Of a stretch of 64,000 bases of DNA, positions 34,801 to 49,800 are shown in pieces (the first letter of the stretch is position 1; every line of letters begins with the position of its first letter). The position numbers and the translations under genes are program-made. The stretch is from NCBI GenBank assembly GCA_900618425.1, contig UZAN01039968.1, positions 33,387 to 97,386 on the forward strand, read 5' to 3'. The DNA comes from Echinostoma caproni. Its lineage: Eukaryota > Platyhelminthes > Trematoda > Plagiorchiida > Echinostomatidae. The notes under the pieces are model-generated. The model was not told where the DNA came from. It saw nothing but the letters and a program-made list of their open reading frames with translations, and made no database searches.

Positions 34801-37800
34801 GAATCTTGACGCAGAACATTCCGAACTTTGTAAACACTTTAAAGTCTCATTTAGTCGAGACTGAGTTGCATGTTGCTACTTTACACTTGTTATGGCTTAA
34901 AACGGACTGATTTGTGTTCATACACGCCCGTGGCCAAATTGATTGATCGATCGATCGGTTGATCGATTGACTGACTGTTTGAATGCCGGCTTGACGGCAT
35001 TCGCATGTACTGCGACGTGTGAGCCGGAGTCGGCCTGCCTGCCTGCCTTCCTACACGCTGATAGTTCCTGCTTGTTCCCCGGTTTGTGAACCGGCTACGT
35101 ATTTACTGTTTACAATACAATTACAGCTTTATTCGTTGTGTGCTCACTTGCCTACTAAACTTCGGACATAACAATACTGATTTGATCTCTGCTGTTGTGA
35201 GCGTAAGAAGAAAACATAAACCAAAGTTGTTATCATCGCAGAAATTCCTAATACAGAAAAGTACGGTGATTAGAAACTGCTGTGGTAAGCTTGGGTAGTT
35301 TGAGATGCTCATGTTAACCAACAACTGAACCAAAGAACCTATGCATCTTCTACAGCCTGTGCGGATGAATAGCACAATTAAGAACTGAATGACCATTGTG
35401 CTTATGTTGTGCTTCAGGAGGCTCGAATTTAATTCCCACTGGAATTTTGAAGTATAAAATATCCAATAAATCCAATAGTGTTAAATCATACTTTCGGCGT
35501 TTCCAATGCAGTGGACAACGACTATCCTACTAAATCACCATTAAATCATTTGATGTCAAATTATAATCAGTGATTATTCAAAGGAATAAGAAGTTCAACG
35601 AAAAGAATTGAGAACAAATCAGAAAATAAACACCGGTTGCCCAAAATAAATTTAACGGGCTTACGTAATTCCTTCAGAAGACAGTTGGCTTCGAAACGTA
35701 GTTATTTACGTATTAATACTTATATAACAATTGACGGGAGAGCACGGATTAATGCAACTAACAGGTTTGTGGTACAAATGACTCAAACTTTTGTTTTGAT
35801 TTATGCTTAGGTATAAACCAAAGCTATATAAAGGATCAGTGTTCTGAACCAAGTTTGTTTATGAGTAGAAATTCGAACCTGGAAGGATTGCTCCCTGTCC
35901 TGCAAAATTAACACCAATAAACTTTAGTATTTTTGGATACAAATGTTTCTAACTTCAGTGGTTATCCTGCAAGAGAAGCTAGTTTGTTGACTGTGAAGCC
36001 CAGCGTCTGTTTCGCCATGGCTCATGTACAGTAAAAACCGTACACAAGAACACGGTAAACAACAAACATAACTAGACCCTTTAAATAATTTCACAATAAA
36101 AAAATAAAATTCAGTATATCTCAAACCCGGGGAATTGAATCTTCTTCCGTGTTTTATGAGCTGGCAGTTAAAATGAATTAAAACAAACCAATAACGAAAG
36201 GATGATAGCCGTTAACAAATTTGGACCACGTTATTTCTTCAAATAATAAAACCTGATCAGCGCATTTCGAATGCAGCATATGAATACTGGCTACTGAAAA
36301 AGTATATCATATGCCATGTAAATCAAAGTATATTGAGGGAGTACCCCATGGATGTCGATGAATTAAGCAACCAAACAGAACACATGACATCAGTCGGGAA
36401 TTCCCTCTGAAAAGATTATTCCAGTTTATCGCGATGGACTGGGAAAGTGCCAAACGAAATAAGCTGTTAAAGGCAATCCCTTATTAGGGGAGTGAAGTCT
36501 AAAATAACTCACTAAGATCACTGAGCTCTCTTTTATCCTATGAGTTTCTCTAAACATACTGGAATAATGAGGATGGTTGTAAAAACCCACAGCATTCCAT
36601 GAACAGAATAAGCAATTTACAAGCCACAATATTTATCACAAACTATAAGCAACGGCGACATTTGCTCCCTTCTCCTTAGCATAGAAACAAATCACTTGTC
36701 AGCTTTCATTCAAACTATTTTACACTTATCCTGATTTGTTTTCGATGTATGGCTAGGCAAAGCATGAACAGTAAATGAAAGAAAACAGTATAAAGTTTCA
36801 CTTAAATTTCCGCAAATCCATTATCATTTTAAGTATTGTAGGGTTTTGTTTGCTTCCGGTATTAGGAAAGAGATCCATGTTCATTACTTCCCTTTCCCTT
36901 TTGAAGCTTCAAGCGCTTGTTGTGGTATACATTCTACTGATTCGAAAGGTCTTGCTCCAAGAAGGAAAGCGTTTGTTGGAAATGAACAAATCAGCTTACG
37001 ATTTCTAGTGATTCCCGCTGTTTTCCTTTTTAACCCGAAAAATGCTCTAGACTTTGGGATTTGGTTTCGTTGGGGCCTTAGACTATAAGAATCAGCTGAC
37101 TCATTACCAAAGGTAATTTTAGAGACACAGCTCAAATTATGTAGTCGGGTGTAACTGACTGTCTTGTGTTCTATTCACGTACAACATGTCTCCATCGCAC
37201 AAATAAATCAACTGTGGCTAAATCAGACACTTCTTAGCTCCACTGGGGGAAATTTTAAACTGACAGTTGAACAAAAACAAGATTATACACTCTCCATTTC
37301 ACCTGATCATGATCATACTTAACACTTGATTAATCGGTGGAACTTAAATGCTTATTGAGGCGATAAAAGCTTGCACTGAACATTAATCTAAAATTTTTTC
37401 GTCGATCAGTTAAAAGCGGCGGCTGAACAAACATGACTTGGTATTCCTGGCCAACTCCGCTGTCAACTGGCTATTCTAACGGAAACACACACATAAGTTC
37501 CGTTTTGAATTCCGAAAGAAACACTGAAAATTTGCCAATGATGAGCTCTAAAAGGAGCGAAACTCGTTTCTACTACTTATACAGTAAGACATTGCATGGA
37601 TAAATTATGTATTATGCATGAAGACAAATTGTGAATGACTGTCGGTTAAAATTATTTACTCCTCTCCAACATTATAACTCATAAGTGATTGTGAATTAAA
37701 TTATATAAACCGAACCTGCTTATAAGTCTTCATTTGCTTTTGAACCTTTGAATAGGTTTACACTGTACTTCCCTTAGTTGCTGTCTGGCTCAACGATATC

Positions 37801-40800
37801 AGAACAAACTTGAATTGGTCATCCTAGCCAAATTAGGTGTAGCCTGGCTGGTACTGTAGTAATANGTAGTAATACACACGCCATTCACGCGAGGACTCAC
37901 GAGTTTGAATTCCGAAAACGTCTTAGACATTTTTTACCGATGCGCATGGACGACGGGTATCATTGTGCTTCCTGAGCCCACAGTTGACTGGAGGAACTGA
38001 TGATGCTGAGCGATGATTTCTCAAGGATAACCATACAAACGTGTATCCTTTATATCTAGCTAGCTAAAAAATCATTTTATTTGAGACATTGCAACACTAG
38101 CTTTATGACAGGGATTACATGCCTTCCTCAACTGGTAACAAGCAATCCCAAAAACATTGTAAAACAACGATGATCAGATAATTATTTACTTAATTTACTT
38201 GAAAATGTTGGCAGTTTGCAATGTACAATGTCAGGATCCTTTTTGGAATTCGTTAAAACAAGTTCATTTTTCACTGATTTATTATGTTATGTAGTTTCCC
38301 TATTTCAAACACGTAGAATGCTTCTCAAGTGCTACGCTCTACTTCTCCTCTCCAATTAGTACCGCCTTCCTAGGTTAGCACACTGCGTCAGTGATGAGAT
38401 ACGATGAAGATAACAATGATCAAATCCGAATACAAATCGCTAATTCCCTGTTGCTTTGATATTTATAGAAATAAAATGAATTTATTTTAAGGACAGTAGG
38501 AGAACTTATATTTTAAAGTTAGTGAAAAATCACAAAGCACCTTTTTCTTTGAATCGGAAAATATTAAACACTGGGCAGCATCACACATGCTCTAACAACA
38601 TTTTAATGTCTTACGGGATACGAATAGCAAATAACATAGATTTGTTCAAATCACAAATTATGCGATCGAGAAAGCTCACCACATTGGGTTTGGCGTGGTG
38701 TTGCGAATGCATGTAGTTCCACCAGCTACTCGAAGCACCTTTGATCAGCCCGATGGTGATTTGATGCAAAAAGTGATTGAGTTTCGTCGACCGAAACACC
38801 GACAGATGTCCGAAATCGTGTTGCAGCCAACCCGCTTGAGACTAAATAGAAAGGTGAGAATTGATGTAGTATGAAGATGGTCCGGTGAGTGATAAAAAAA
38901 CGTAAATATATCAGATTTCTGATTTCCATTTGTCATCGGGTTAGTTTAAACGATATTCATATTTCTTCTATATGTTTAGCTGCATTTTTACATTCTAATG
39001 GAAGAAATACCAAACTGCAACGGCTTCATTTAAAAGGAGAGAGGATCTGTGTTACTGGTAACTTTTTTGTCTACTCTTGCATTGTGTTTTCTTTTAGTAA
39101 ATCATCTGAATGATTTCACATATTCTAACTTCTATATTAGAGTTTAACCCTAGTGACGATCGGTGCTTCAAACGACCGTTCATGCAGGCCATGGGGGCTC
39201 CTTACAAATATGTTGTTTTCGTCTAAATCATCCACATTTTCCTAGTCAGGCACAGAGTAGCATTCAAAACAATTAAAGAAAACACGTGGTTTATAGTGGA
39301 CATGACATAAACGAAACTGTCTACAGAAGTTCAGTGATTTGATTATCTGCTGCAAACTAGATTGACTCAATTTTCAATCAAGGGTTGTTCTGTCTAATGG
39401 TCCTTGCTACCTCTGTCAACGTACCTTGTCTCGGTTGTTTCCGATAGTCGGTAGTTCGGACATTCTTTAAGATATATACATAGCCTGGCTGTTAGAGCCC
39501 ACGTTTGTTTTATTGGGTAAAGGAATCGACACTATAGAATACAATTCCACGATTTGTCTATGGAGCGATTATACGAACTTTCCTTAATACGCTTTCATTT
39601 TGACTTTTTGCTCAACAACAAATGCTGATTGATTTGTGTCGTTTTTACAAAATCTCTTTGTTGAATATGAGCACACAGAACAATAACTGATCAAAAATAA
39701 ATAAAAACCTCACATCTTTTATTTTTCTAGACAAGAACAAAATCTCAGAAAGGGAGACTGGATTAGGTTGTTGGTGACACTTTATAGTAGCTCACAAGTT
39801 TGGTGCAGTTCTCCTTTAAGTGTGATTTTAACCTCTTAATGTCAGTAAGTAACAGTTAGGTATCTTATCATTTGTGAATTACCGAATTATTTTAACCAAT
39901 AATAACAAACATTTCACATCATTGGTTTCTACTGGAGATAAGGATTCAGGGTCTTAATTTCGTAATGGGAGGCACTGATTGAAATTGTAAGAGAAATTGC
40001 ATCCTCAGCTTTTAGATGTAACTGAACCATTCTCATCAAATAAAATAGTTGCAAAGTTTTAAATTGTTTTGTTTAAATGTTGATCCTCTATCTTTGTTGT
40101 AAAATGTTCAGAAAAAGATCCCATAATATTACTGTAAATGACTACTTCAAAGCTGTTGTGAGATGAAGGATCTCTCAGTAGAAGCCGGATGAAAGTACAC
40201 GTATCCTATATTGCCTTATCTAAATGAGTAATTTATGGCATAGGGTAAAGAAATGAGGATATTCGAATAACTAAAACTCTAACATAACATTGATGGTCGA
40301 GTTTTTTCTTCTAACTAGGACATCACTTACCTTATATAAAATGCATGCACACAGTGAGCATATAAAATAAAACAATGGAACATTTGCCAGTGATCGTCAA
40401 TTAGAAAGTGGCGATTCATTGTCCATTTTTTATTGGTAACGAGTTAAGTTTAATCCAGTGAATTCAAACGCCTAGACAAAACTGTTAGGTTCGAGAGTTT
40501 TTGACAGCATAAACGACACGAAATTTTTTCCACACTGCTCACTATGTGGTGTAAGGTACGCATAGCTCCACTCCCAGTCTAGAAAAGTGTATCAATCGGT
40601 TGCTATCACCGTGAATGCTGATCTCATGCATGGCTGCACTGGGAATTGTCGCCAAGTTATAAACATACTTTTCCTTCTAGGTCTACTGTTTTCGACGTGT
40701 CTCACACACCAACACATTTCTGTCATGAAAGTTAATTGAATGACTATTTGTTTGAGTCTGGGAAGTATAGAGAAACGAATTGACAGGCATTAACCCGAAC

Positions 40801-43800
40801 AACTCGGAACGTATCATTCAAAATTTTTCAATTTGAACGTGAATGAATAAAACAAAAATAAACTTAGTTACTGTAAGGGGGACGAAAACCTACTGCTGAT
40901 ATTGTGATTCAGAAGAAGAAAACGAGTGATTCCAATTGAAAATCCAATATGGAAATAGGTGGTTGATCCAGCCTGTAGTTCCAACTGTTTTTGTTCACGT
41001 GACATTCCACTGGAAAGACTAGTAACTGACACGTGAAAGGGAAGTGATCTGCGCAGCTTGTTAACCAAACCTTACTCATCATTTCAGAGAGCTATTACTG
41101 ATGAAATAAGATATTTTTTCACCAATCGATTGCGCACTCTTTAGTATTTTGCAGACTCTGAAAAGCAGTTTTATGATTGCTGAGAAAAGGTATGTTTGAT
41201 TTTTCTTTATCCATTATGAGACAACAACTCCCTGGAACTTCAACATTTTGACGTACCAAGAAAAGAACAGGAGTATAAGAGTTCTTTCAATTTGAAACAC
41301 GTAGATCAGAAAACGTAAGATAATTATGAATTAACTAAGACTTTAAAAAAAGTCCTGAATATTTACAGGCTTTCCGGTGGTATAGCGACCACTTAGCGGA
41401 AGATCAAGATGTGTTTCCAAATTTGAGTTTAAGAAGTATTTAATAGTTTGAGTAAAAACTTGCTTAACTATTAGCTTGATTCCAAATAAAGGTATAAAGG
41501 CATCCAGCCCAAGCCGTCTCCGTCTGGAAGTGATTTCGCGCAAAATCATGTTCTGTCTCGTCAAAAACGGGTTGCGTTATAATATGTGCAGACAAACAAA
41601 AACGGTCTGGTCGGCTGCCCGATGGTCAAATGGATAGTTCGCTTGGGTTCTATCTCTGATGGGGTCCCTGATTTGACACGCAGTTTGGTAGATGAACTTG
41701 CACTGCTGAGATAAGCTGCGACCGGCACCAAGATCTGCACAATGTTTCCTAAATTTCCGATTGATGTTTCATTTGTTCCCTATGCGTTGCATTTCATTAT
41801 CTAATGGAATCAGATCATCCATATCTCATACAAGTTGCACGATAACTCTAATCAGTGCCATCATAATATTTGATGAATTGATATCGCTGACATTTGATAC
41901 ATATAATTCGCACCGTCTTATATACCAATGGCTTCTACTGACTAAAGGAGGAAACTGCCAAAACATTTTAAGTAATTCAAACTTATTGTTGAATCTTTTT
42001 CATACATTTGGGTTTACTAGAATTCTATTTTGCGTAGTTTTCTGCGTTATGGTACCCACATCTGTTGGTACATCTACCTGGAGTATGAACGAGTTAATTT
42101 TTTTATTTGATGAAATCGATGAGAAGTGTAGACCACAGATCACTCGTACAATAATGCCAACAACCAATTGATAAAATTCCTGGGATAAGTTCATTATTCT
42201 CATGTTTCTACCAAAAGACCGTCAAGGGAATGAATAACACGTTTTGTCTACAAAAAAACCAAGCTTCTTTCTTAAAAAATTGTCTTAGACACCTTCATAA
42301 AATAAGATTTGATGCACAGAATTGATGAGTGCCGGAATTTGATCGGACTAATCCTCTGTCTCAGAAGATTTCCATTGAATGAGGTTAGTAGGTATCTGGT
42401 CTTTGACCTCTGGTTGGTTCTCCATTCTCCTTCCTAGTTATTCACACATCATTAGGCGTGTTCAGTTGTACTCATGAGAAGTCGTTATTCCGTTCGGTCG
42501 AAATAGGTGACCCAGCATTTATTTATATGTGAACATGAATGTGTCATTTGGCCTGAATTATTATGAGCTGCCTGACTGTGAGGGGACAGGAATAATTATC
42601 TGTAAAGAAGTACATATTTTTCAACTTTGTATGACTGTTTTATTATTGATTTGAGGCAGTGTGCAAATACCTCACCTTTGAATCAAAACTGCAAGGAGAA
42701 AATTGCATAGAATTACTGGTATTGACAATTTTCATTATTTGTATGGATTGCAATGCCATTTAGGAAACCCCGAGGATATCCATTGAACTGAAACATCTTG
42801 TCCTGTAGTTCGATTTCGATTGTTAGCCTATGGGGTGCACATACTCTGTTGACCCTAGCTTACAACTTTCTAACTAAGCCACGTTTGTAGTTCATGATTA
42901 CGCAGCTGTTAGATTGTACTTACTGACCTAACCATGTATGCTTCTACAATATCGATCGACGCACAACATTGCCTTGACGCCTAGTAACTATCATATTCAA
43001 GAACGTAAAGTTGTTGTCTTGTTTATACCAGATGCACAGTTTCACTGTTTGATGAACGATAGGGTAATTGTGTAAGAAGTTGATAGCGTCCCCTCTAGGA
43101 TTACTGATGGTAAAGATATCGTTAACAAAACTTCCGCAGAAATGAGTTTTGCTGATGTCCTTGCTCAGTGTACTTACAAAGCTTGTGAAAATTTCGTCCC
43201 TTGTGGGCTTACCATTGCAGCGCGGTCAATCTGGTGGCAATGGTTCCAGAGAAATTCGAAGCTCATATTTTCGGTGCATGTCGAAATTCGAAGATTCAGT
43301 TCCGTCACTGGAAAATTTTACCGATGTTTTTCTTGGTAGGAAAGATAGTGAAAGAAATCTGCTATTTCATGCATAGGTACGTGCATGAATAGTGACGTCA
43401 CTTTCATGCCAAATGGATATCTGGCTTTATAATTCACATTGTCGAAAGCCTTGGCAAAGTGGAGCCTATCTTTCAGATAGTAATGCACCAATTTGTTGTT
43501 CACTGGTGTCTGAATTTGTGTTAACCCTTTAGCTAGCTTGTGTTAAATTGAATTAGTCGTTGATACAGTAAGCGCTTACTCAAGTAAAATGAACACGAAT
43601 ATCAGAAAAATTAGGAAGCAGAGAAAAACCCGGGGTCAGGTTTCAAGCGCGCACTTCTGCCTGTCAGATAGTATAGGTCCCACTGTTCTCGGTATGTACA
43701 ATCGATTAACTTCGGATTCAGAAAGACCATCGCAATTAAAAGGTTCTGGATGTGATGAGCGATTTACGTGTTTAGGAAAACCTCCACGCATACTATTTGA

Positions 43801-46800
43801 CTCTAAGTTCTGAAGTCAATAGTAAAGCATTACTGGGAATTAATAACACTACTTCCATATATTCCAAAGCGAATACGTTTTGTTACCATTTCTTATGGCA
43901 TCTTAATTGAAGTTGTTAAATACCATTAAAGGTTGAACGGCTTACATTACCGATGACCTTAATTCGAATTGCGCAGCTCGTTTAAATTCTAATTCAGTCA
44001 GACGTCTTCTGCTCAAAATTTGAACTCTACAGTTTCGTGAGTTGGCGAGCCCTTTGACTGGCTGCGCTACAATCCCGTGCTATCACATATCATCAACTGT
44101 GAGGGAGTTTTGTCATTATTTTGCCCTTTGTTCGTCGATATACCAGATCGCAATTACTTCTACTTAAACACTATCGGATTTACTCTACGATTTGATTCAA
44201 CCACATTCAATTCTGTCGGATTTCGAAATTCACACAAAAAGCATAACCGAGCCAGGTGGTAAATTGCTCTTAAGTGCACCCCTCCGTCAAAAATTTCCTT
44301 CCAATCACTACTAAGTACGAACATATGCTCATTTTTCGTGAAATCCTCGGATTTATCACTTGTTCTCCGTTCCGGGATTCACGTTCATACTTGTCTAATT
44401 TGCATACAAGAGTCTTGGCTGAACCCGCATGTTACTGACGCGTTTATGTCCATTGACGGACTTAATCTGTACCGGCAGGACAGGGAATCATGAGGCAAGA
44501 AAACCGGTGGTGGTGTGGCTATCTACATCAACACTTCGTGGTATGGTAAGTCATATGCCGTTTACTCATGCTCTAGTAACGGTATTGATTGTTTATCTCT
44601 TGAGTGTTACCCTAAATTCTCCCGACATAGAAGTACCTGCATAATGAACCTATATACTGCTCCGTTTTGTACGAAAATACCATCTCAAAATTCTTCGAAT
44701 CATTTTTACCTTTTCTTGTACCACTACCAGAGAACAACCTGCATGTTATTATAAGTGCTTTTAACCATGCCTCAACCCGACCTCAGTGCTTTTGATCTAA
44801 CCGATTTATGCGTTTCACCGATCAGAGGTAACTCCGTTTTAGATAGAATTCTAACGAATCACTCCAAATGTTTCTCTCTCCATTTGCGTGCATCCATAGC
44901 AACCAGTGATCATTGTCTGCTCCTTCCTAGACCTAAGGTATATTCCCGTTCTGCCTTCCATTCGTTCAGGCAAAGTAACCAAATCAAAACCCGTCTTCGA
45001 AACACATCACGTGAATGTATTCTTCTTCAAAGAGCCCTATCCCATGCAGCTTCCTGGTTTTTCTTCGAGCCTCCATTGAACAACAATGTTAATCTTTTTG
45101 TTGATACAATCAATTCCATCTTTGACACCAGTTGGAAACCCTATTTCTCTCCGATGGTCTTATTGCATCTTCGAAAAGCAAAACATTGAGGAAACACAAA
45201 GAACGGTTCTACAAATCCCGGAATTCATCAATGGTCAGTTAAATTTCTACCTTGATAAAAAAAGAAATTAATCGTATCGACTCAGCCTATGGGAATCAAC
45301 TCCTATGCAGCCAAAACAGGAGGCATCTGTGGAAAGGAATTCGGATTTCAATGTAGAAAGAAATCCAAACCAAATGAATGTACTGTGAACGTTGAGAGTA
45401 TAAAACCGATATTTGTTCATTCGAGTAGCTATCCACCCGTTTCACGGATTCCGGAGGACGCTACTAATATAACCCCGTTCTCGAGAGAAAAAATATTTAA
45501 ACTCCGCATAACTAAATCATTCACTGGTATTTGTCCTGACGGTTTATCTTGAACCCTTCTAAAGCATGGAGCCCTGGCTCTAACGGATGCTTTTATTTCC
45601 ATCCTTAACACGTCACTTAGTTCGTATTATATTCCCGATTGCTGGAGACCCGTCACGATTATTTCCATTTCTAACCCGTGTAGATTCAGTACCCTGTCCA
45701 AACGTTTCCGTCCCACTGTTCTAACGTCATGCGGTCTTAAATTGGCAGAACGTGCCATTCTCAAACGCCTTTCTGCTTCCTTCTGTATCCCTGAAGACCT
45801 CTCCAGTTTGCTTATAAATCAAACAGGTCCACTTTGGATGCTGTTGCCTTCCTCGTTCATCACGTTACCCAATAATTAGACGCATCAGCGAAATCTGTAA
45901 GATGTTTTCTTAGATTTTTTATCAACTTTTCACTCTGTTCCACGTTTCCTTCTCCTTCGTAAACTGGAATCATTTGTCTGTCCGAAGCACCTACTGGCGT
46001 GGCTCATCGATTACTTCACAAACAGTACTTAGCATACTTGGCTTGGTAGGAAAATGTCTAAACCACTCGTGAACAATTCGGGAGTGCTACAGGGTGCCGT
46101 ATTGTCTCCGTTCTTGTTTTCCGCCTACATCAGTAATCCGTCTGTGAGTTCTCCAGTCCGATTATTTAAATATGCTGATGACGTAGCCCTCTGTCAAGCC
46201 ATTTCGGTGCACGAGGATTTTTTACATTTCTCGAATAACCTATTGCATATCTATGAATTTTTCGTTCGTTCTGAACTGTCTCCTAATTTGTCTAAATGCT
46301 TCGAATGTACTTTCTCCCTTTCTCGATCTGTTTATCTTCGTGATCCATCTTTCATAAACACAGATCCCTTAAATAGAGTAGATTCTGTAGTGGACTCAAA
46401 CCACGTAATCGATGTGGCTGAGGCGTTTCGACCCGTCTACTTGGTTCGCACCCGCCGATTTAAGAGGATTAGAAGTCGCATTTTGGCCATGACGGAAGCG
46501 ATCGGAATCCACCTACATAATCCCCCCTATGCTCGCAAAAGCAATTCGTAAGAACACTCGGCCTTCCATGGCCAACACCACACACGACACAGCCATCCCC
46601 CCACCCACCTGTAATGACCCAAACCAGTGCACGTGTGTGAGGACCAAAGTGTGAGCGACATCCGGTCATGGAACTGGAATGTTGATTATCTCTTTTCCAA
46701 TTTGTCTTGATCTCTCCACCCCTTCCAAACTGTTTGATATAAATTGTGATGTATTAGCCTGTAGAAGAATCACCGCAAACGAGCTTGTTCGCTACTTTGT

Positions 46801-49800
46801 GTTTTCTGTGAAGTATCCAGAAGTTACAATTGACACTAACATAAAGTGGACACCCCATATTTACAACTCTGTACAGAAACTTCGCAGGTTATCTTTTCAA
46901 CTTCGAAGACTTAGGCAGTTCGATGCCAAGCAAAAAATTATTTCACTTTATTTATCAATGTTTTTCCCGTTCCTCATTGTTCCCCAGTGGTGTTTGCTGG
47001 TCTAGTAAAGAAAGACTTCAAAATCCTTCGTCGAGGTTTGCGGATCGTCATTCGGGTGTTTATTATACCCGTTGATGGGCTATCTAAAAACATGTGTGAA
47101 TTTCACTTGTCCGCATGTGAAAAATTTGCACAGAAAATCCTCGCTGACCCCAACCAACCTTTACATGGCGATTTATCTAAATGCTGCTCTCATACGTCTA
47201 CACGTTCTTCTTATCGATTATTACCCTCTCGCACTGATCTCTACAGAAATTTCCCAGTTCTTTAACTTGTCAGAATCCTTGTAAACCGAGAGCGCGTTTC
47301 TTGAGAATTTTTTAGTAACCCTAAAGGTTAAGTATTTTACTTGTGTTTTCCCCTCTATTGATGAGATGTGTAATTTTTGACTAAAATGCGAAAATTTCTG
47401 TTCTCGCAAAAGTCTACACAAATGCAAATATAAATACAAATAATTTTTACTGGATGATGTCATGCGAAAAATTTAGATTTAAGAGACCGTCCAGTCGTGT
47501 TGCATGCCCTTGAGAAATATTCTGAAACTTTCCAGGAGAAATTTGAGATTTTCACATCGTTCTAAATATGTTCGCCTTGATAAGTATGGTTCTTTTTCTG
47601 GAGGGAATTGTTTACCTAACCACTATCTACTTCAAAGAATAAAAAGCAGAAAAAACAGTTACTATGCACAAAGCTCAAGTGAACCAACGGGGACTAAAAT
47701 AATAGATCAAAGAGCAGTTTCATTTTGATGTATATGATCCCGTCACTCCTTTTAAGTGTTTTCAATCGCCTTTCCTGTGCGTACCCTTAGCCCGAACATC
47801 TAACTAGAACAGTTATGCAAACGGAATTGTGAAAAAATCAAAGCGGATATCTTTTCATTAAACTATGTAACACCACTCTTCTATTTCTTCTTGTAATTGA
47901 CAATGGTTTGTTATTTCCGTGTCATTATTCAGTAGTAGATCTCTGTTTTCTTCACAATCTCGCTACCTTCTCCAAAGAAAATCCGCACGCTATGAAGAAC
48001 TGCTCCAATGGTTTGTAGTTACGGTCTGTGGTACACAAAGTTCTTTTTCACATTGAAGCCGTTCCGCTAACAGATTCTCCCCATAATTTGACCATTTACA
48101 AGCTTTGATGTTAAGTGAGAAAATATAAATATTTCATTTTGATATTTTTGTCATCACAATAACAATACTTTGTGCGCTCTATCCATGAATATCAGTCCTA
48201 GATGTTACGTAAAAAATGTTTAGTATGACACTACCAAAGAAGTGTGATCAAAGAAGTTGAAATATGTCTCAGCCTGAACTCCTGTTATTGATTTTTTTTC
48301 AACAAAACCACACTGACTCACCGATCAGAGAGCATATTCGAAGCAGTTTCCTTTTTTAAATAAATGTGTTCTGATAATTGATCCACACATAGAATGGATA
48401 TAACAGTGCATACTGCAACATTACCTAGTTCTATCTTACGATAACCAGATTGATGCGAGCTAGATCAGCCAAACTCTTCATTTGTTACCGCTGCCTCAAG
48501 TTTCGATGTCTGAATATTTGGCTGATTGCTATACAACTTATCGCTGCATAGATAAGATTCAAGAAATCTGAGTCAATGACTACCGATCAAGTAGTGAGCA
48601 CACTTTGCATTCGGCTATGGGACTATATAAGCAAAAGAATGTTTTGAGAATGTTCTAATGCATCATTTGATTTAATGGTTTTTATAGATTACTGTTTATG
48701 ACAGATGATGTGATTCCTCATTAGTCCCGAAGATCTATAGCTGCTCCTTACCGAAACTTGCTGATACCGCACTTCCTAAGCAATCTCTCCCGAAATTTTA
48801 ATCAAGGCGAAATCAATCGGCCCCGAAGATTTTTGATTTCACAGTTCAACAAAAACCGGATTTCAGATTTTAATGAACTACCTTTCAAGTGAGAAATATC
48901 AAACTCCAATAAAAAGGACACTTTCTAGAAATGGAATTTTCCAGATTGATACTCTTAGTTTAACCACCGTCCCTGAGGGAGTAGGCCTCTCGATAATTTG
49001 ATGAAACGGACTAGCAAGTAAAAGATGCTTTACCACCTATCAAGACATGATGCCTAATAAAATGAACTCTGGCCATGTTGAATGGAAAATACAATCACAA
49101 AAGGTGTACAACCATTGGACTTGGTAACTATTTTTAGGGGACAACAGAAAGCATAAGGTTATGGCAGTGCGCCTCACAGCTTGAATGTANGATTTCTTGG
49201 GTCACTTTGCGAACAGTGATAGAAGAAATTATTATTATCATTATTATTATTATTATCAAGACAGCGTTATAGTGGTGAGTAATCATCTTTATTTGGGGAA
49301 ATGAATGAAGGCATAGTTAGATTAGGAAAAACCAGAACTTTTCCAAAATTTGGTTGATCACTATTCGTAGAAATTTGGCAATACGGAAACTGAAGGCAAC
49401 CAAATCTGGTAGTCTTTTTCATATACTGTGTAGATAGTCAAACTGCCTTCCGAGCTCTACGATTTAGATGGTACCGCCATCCAAAGTTCAACTTGCTATA
49501 TTTTTGTCACTTCAAACGTTACGTACCGTGACTGATTATAGTTTTGCAAATGACATTTAGTTTCCAAACACCTAACTGAATACACCCTTTTGATTTCATT
49601 CTCATACTGAAAGAAACAAGCAATTTCGGTCGGTCAATCACGGACGGCCCCCAAGAAAACAAACAGATACCTGTTTAGCAACACTGTTTTATTGTTTCTC
49701 GTGTGTACTGTTCCATTCAAAATTATTCAAGAAATAACTCAACCAGATGTAGACATACATTTCACAGCATTTCATTCTTGATCTTCTAAGGGTATATCCA

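Larger units (their letters stand above)
32876..38679 (-). other. desaturase intron 2, 5.8 kb
   Basis: Donor GTGAGC, acceptor TTCTTACCAG. It contains an RTE-like LINE tail (34253-34315, +), a SINE-like piece near 37.84 kb and simple repeats at 34940-35051. No other gene is seen. A GC-richer open stretch around 36850-37090, readable on both strands, is unassigned. Confidence 0.85.

Noticed and set aside
36775..37135. Overlapping open frames on both strands around 36.8-37.1 kb
   Set aside because: The frames are mirror images over a slightly GC-richer patch and neither resembles a known protein.
40600..40690. A repeat shared between about 40.63 kb and 59.36 kb (CATGCA, GCTGC, CTGGG, ATAAACATAC in order)
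   Set aside because: The matching strings are short and similarity does not extend into either flank.
41761..42171. A 136-codon + strand frame as a gene
   Set aside because: No recognisable motifs, low-complexity hydrophobic wording and no splice or start context; it lies between retroelement remains.
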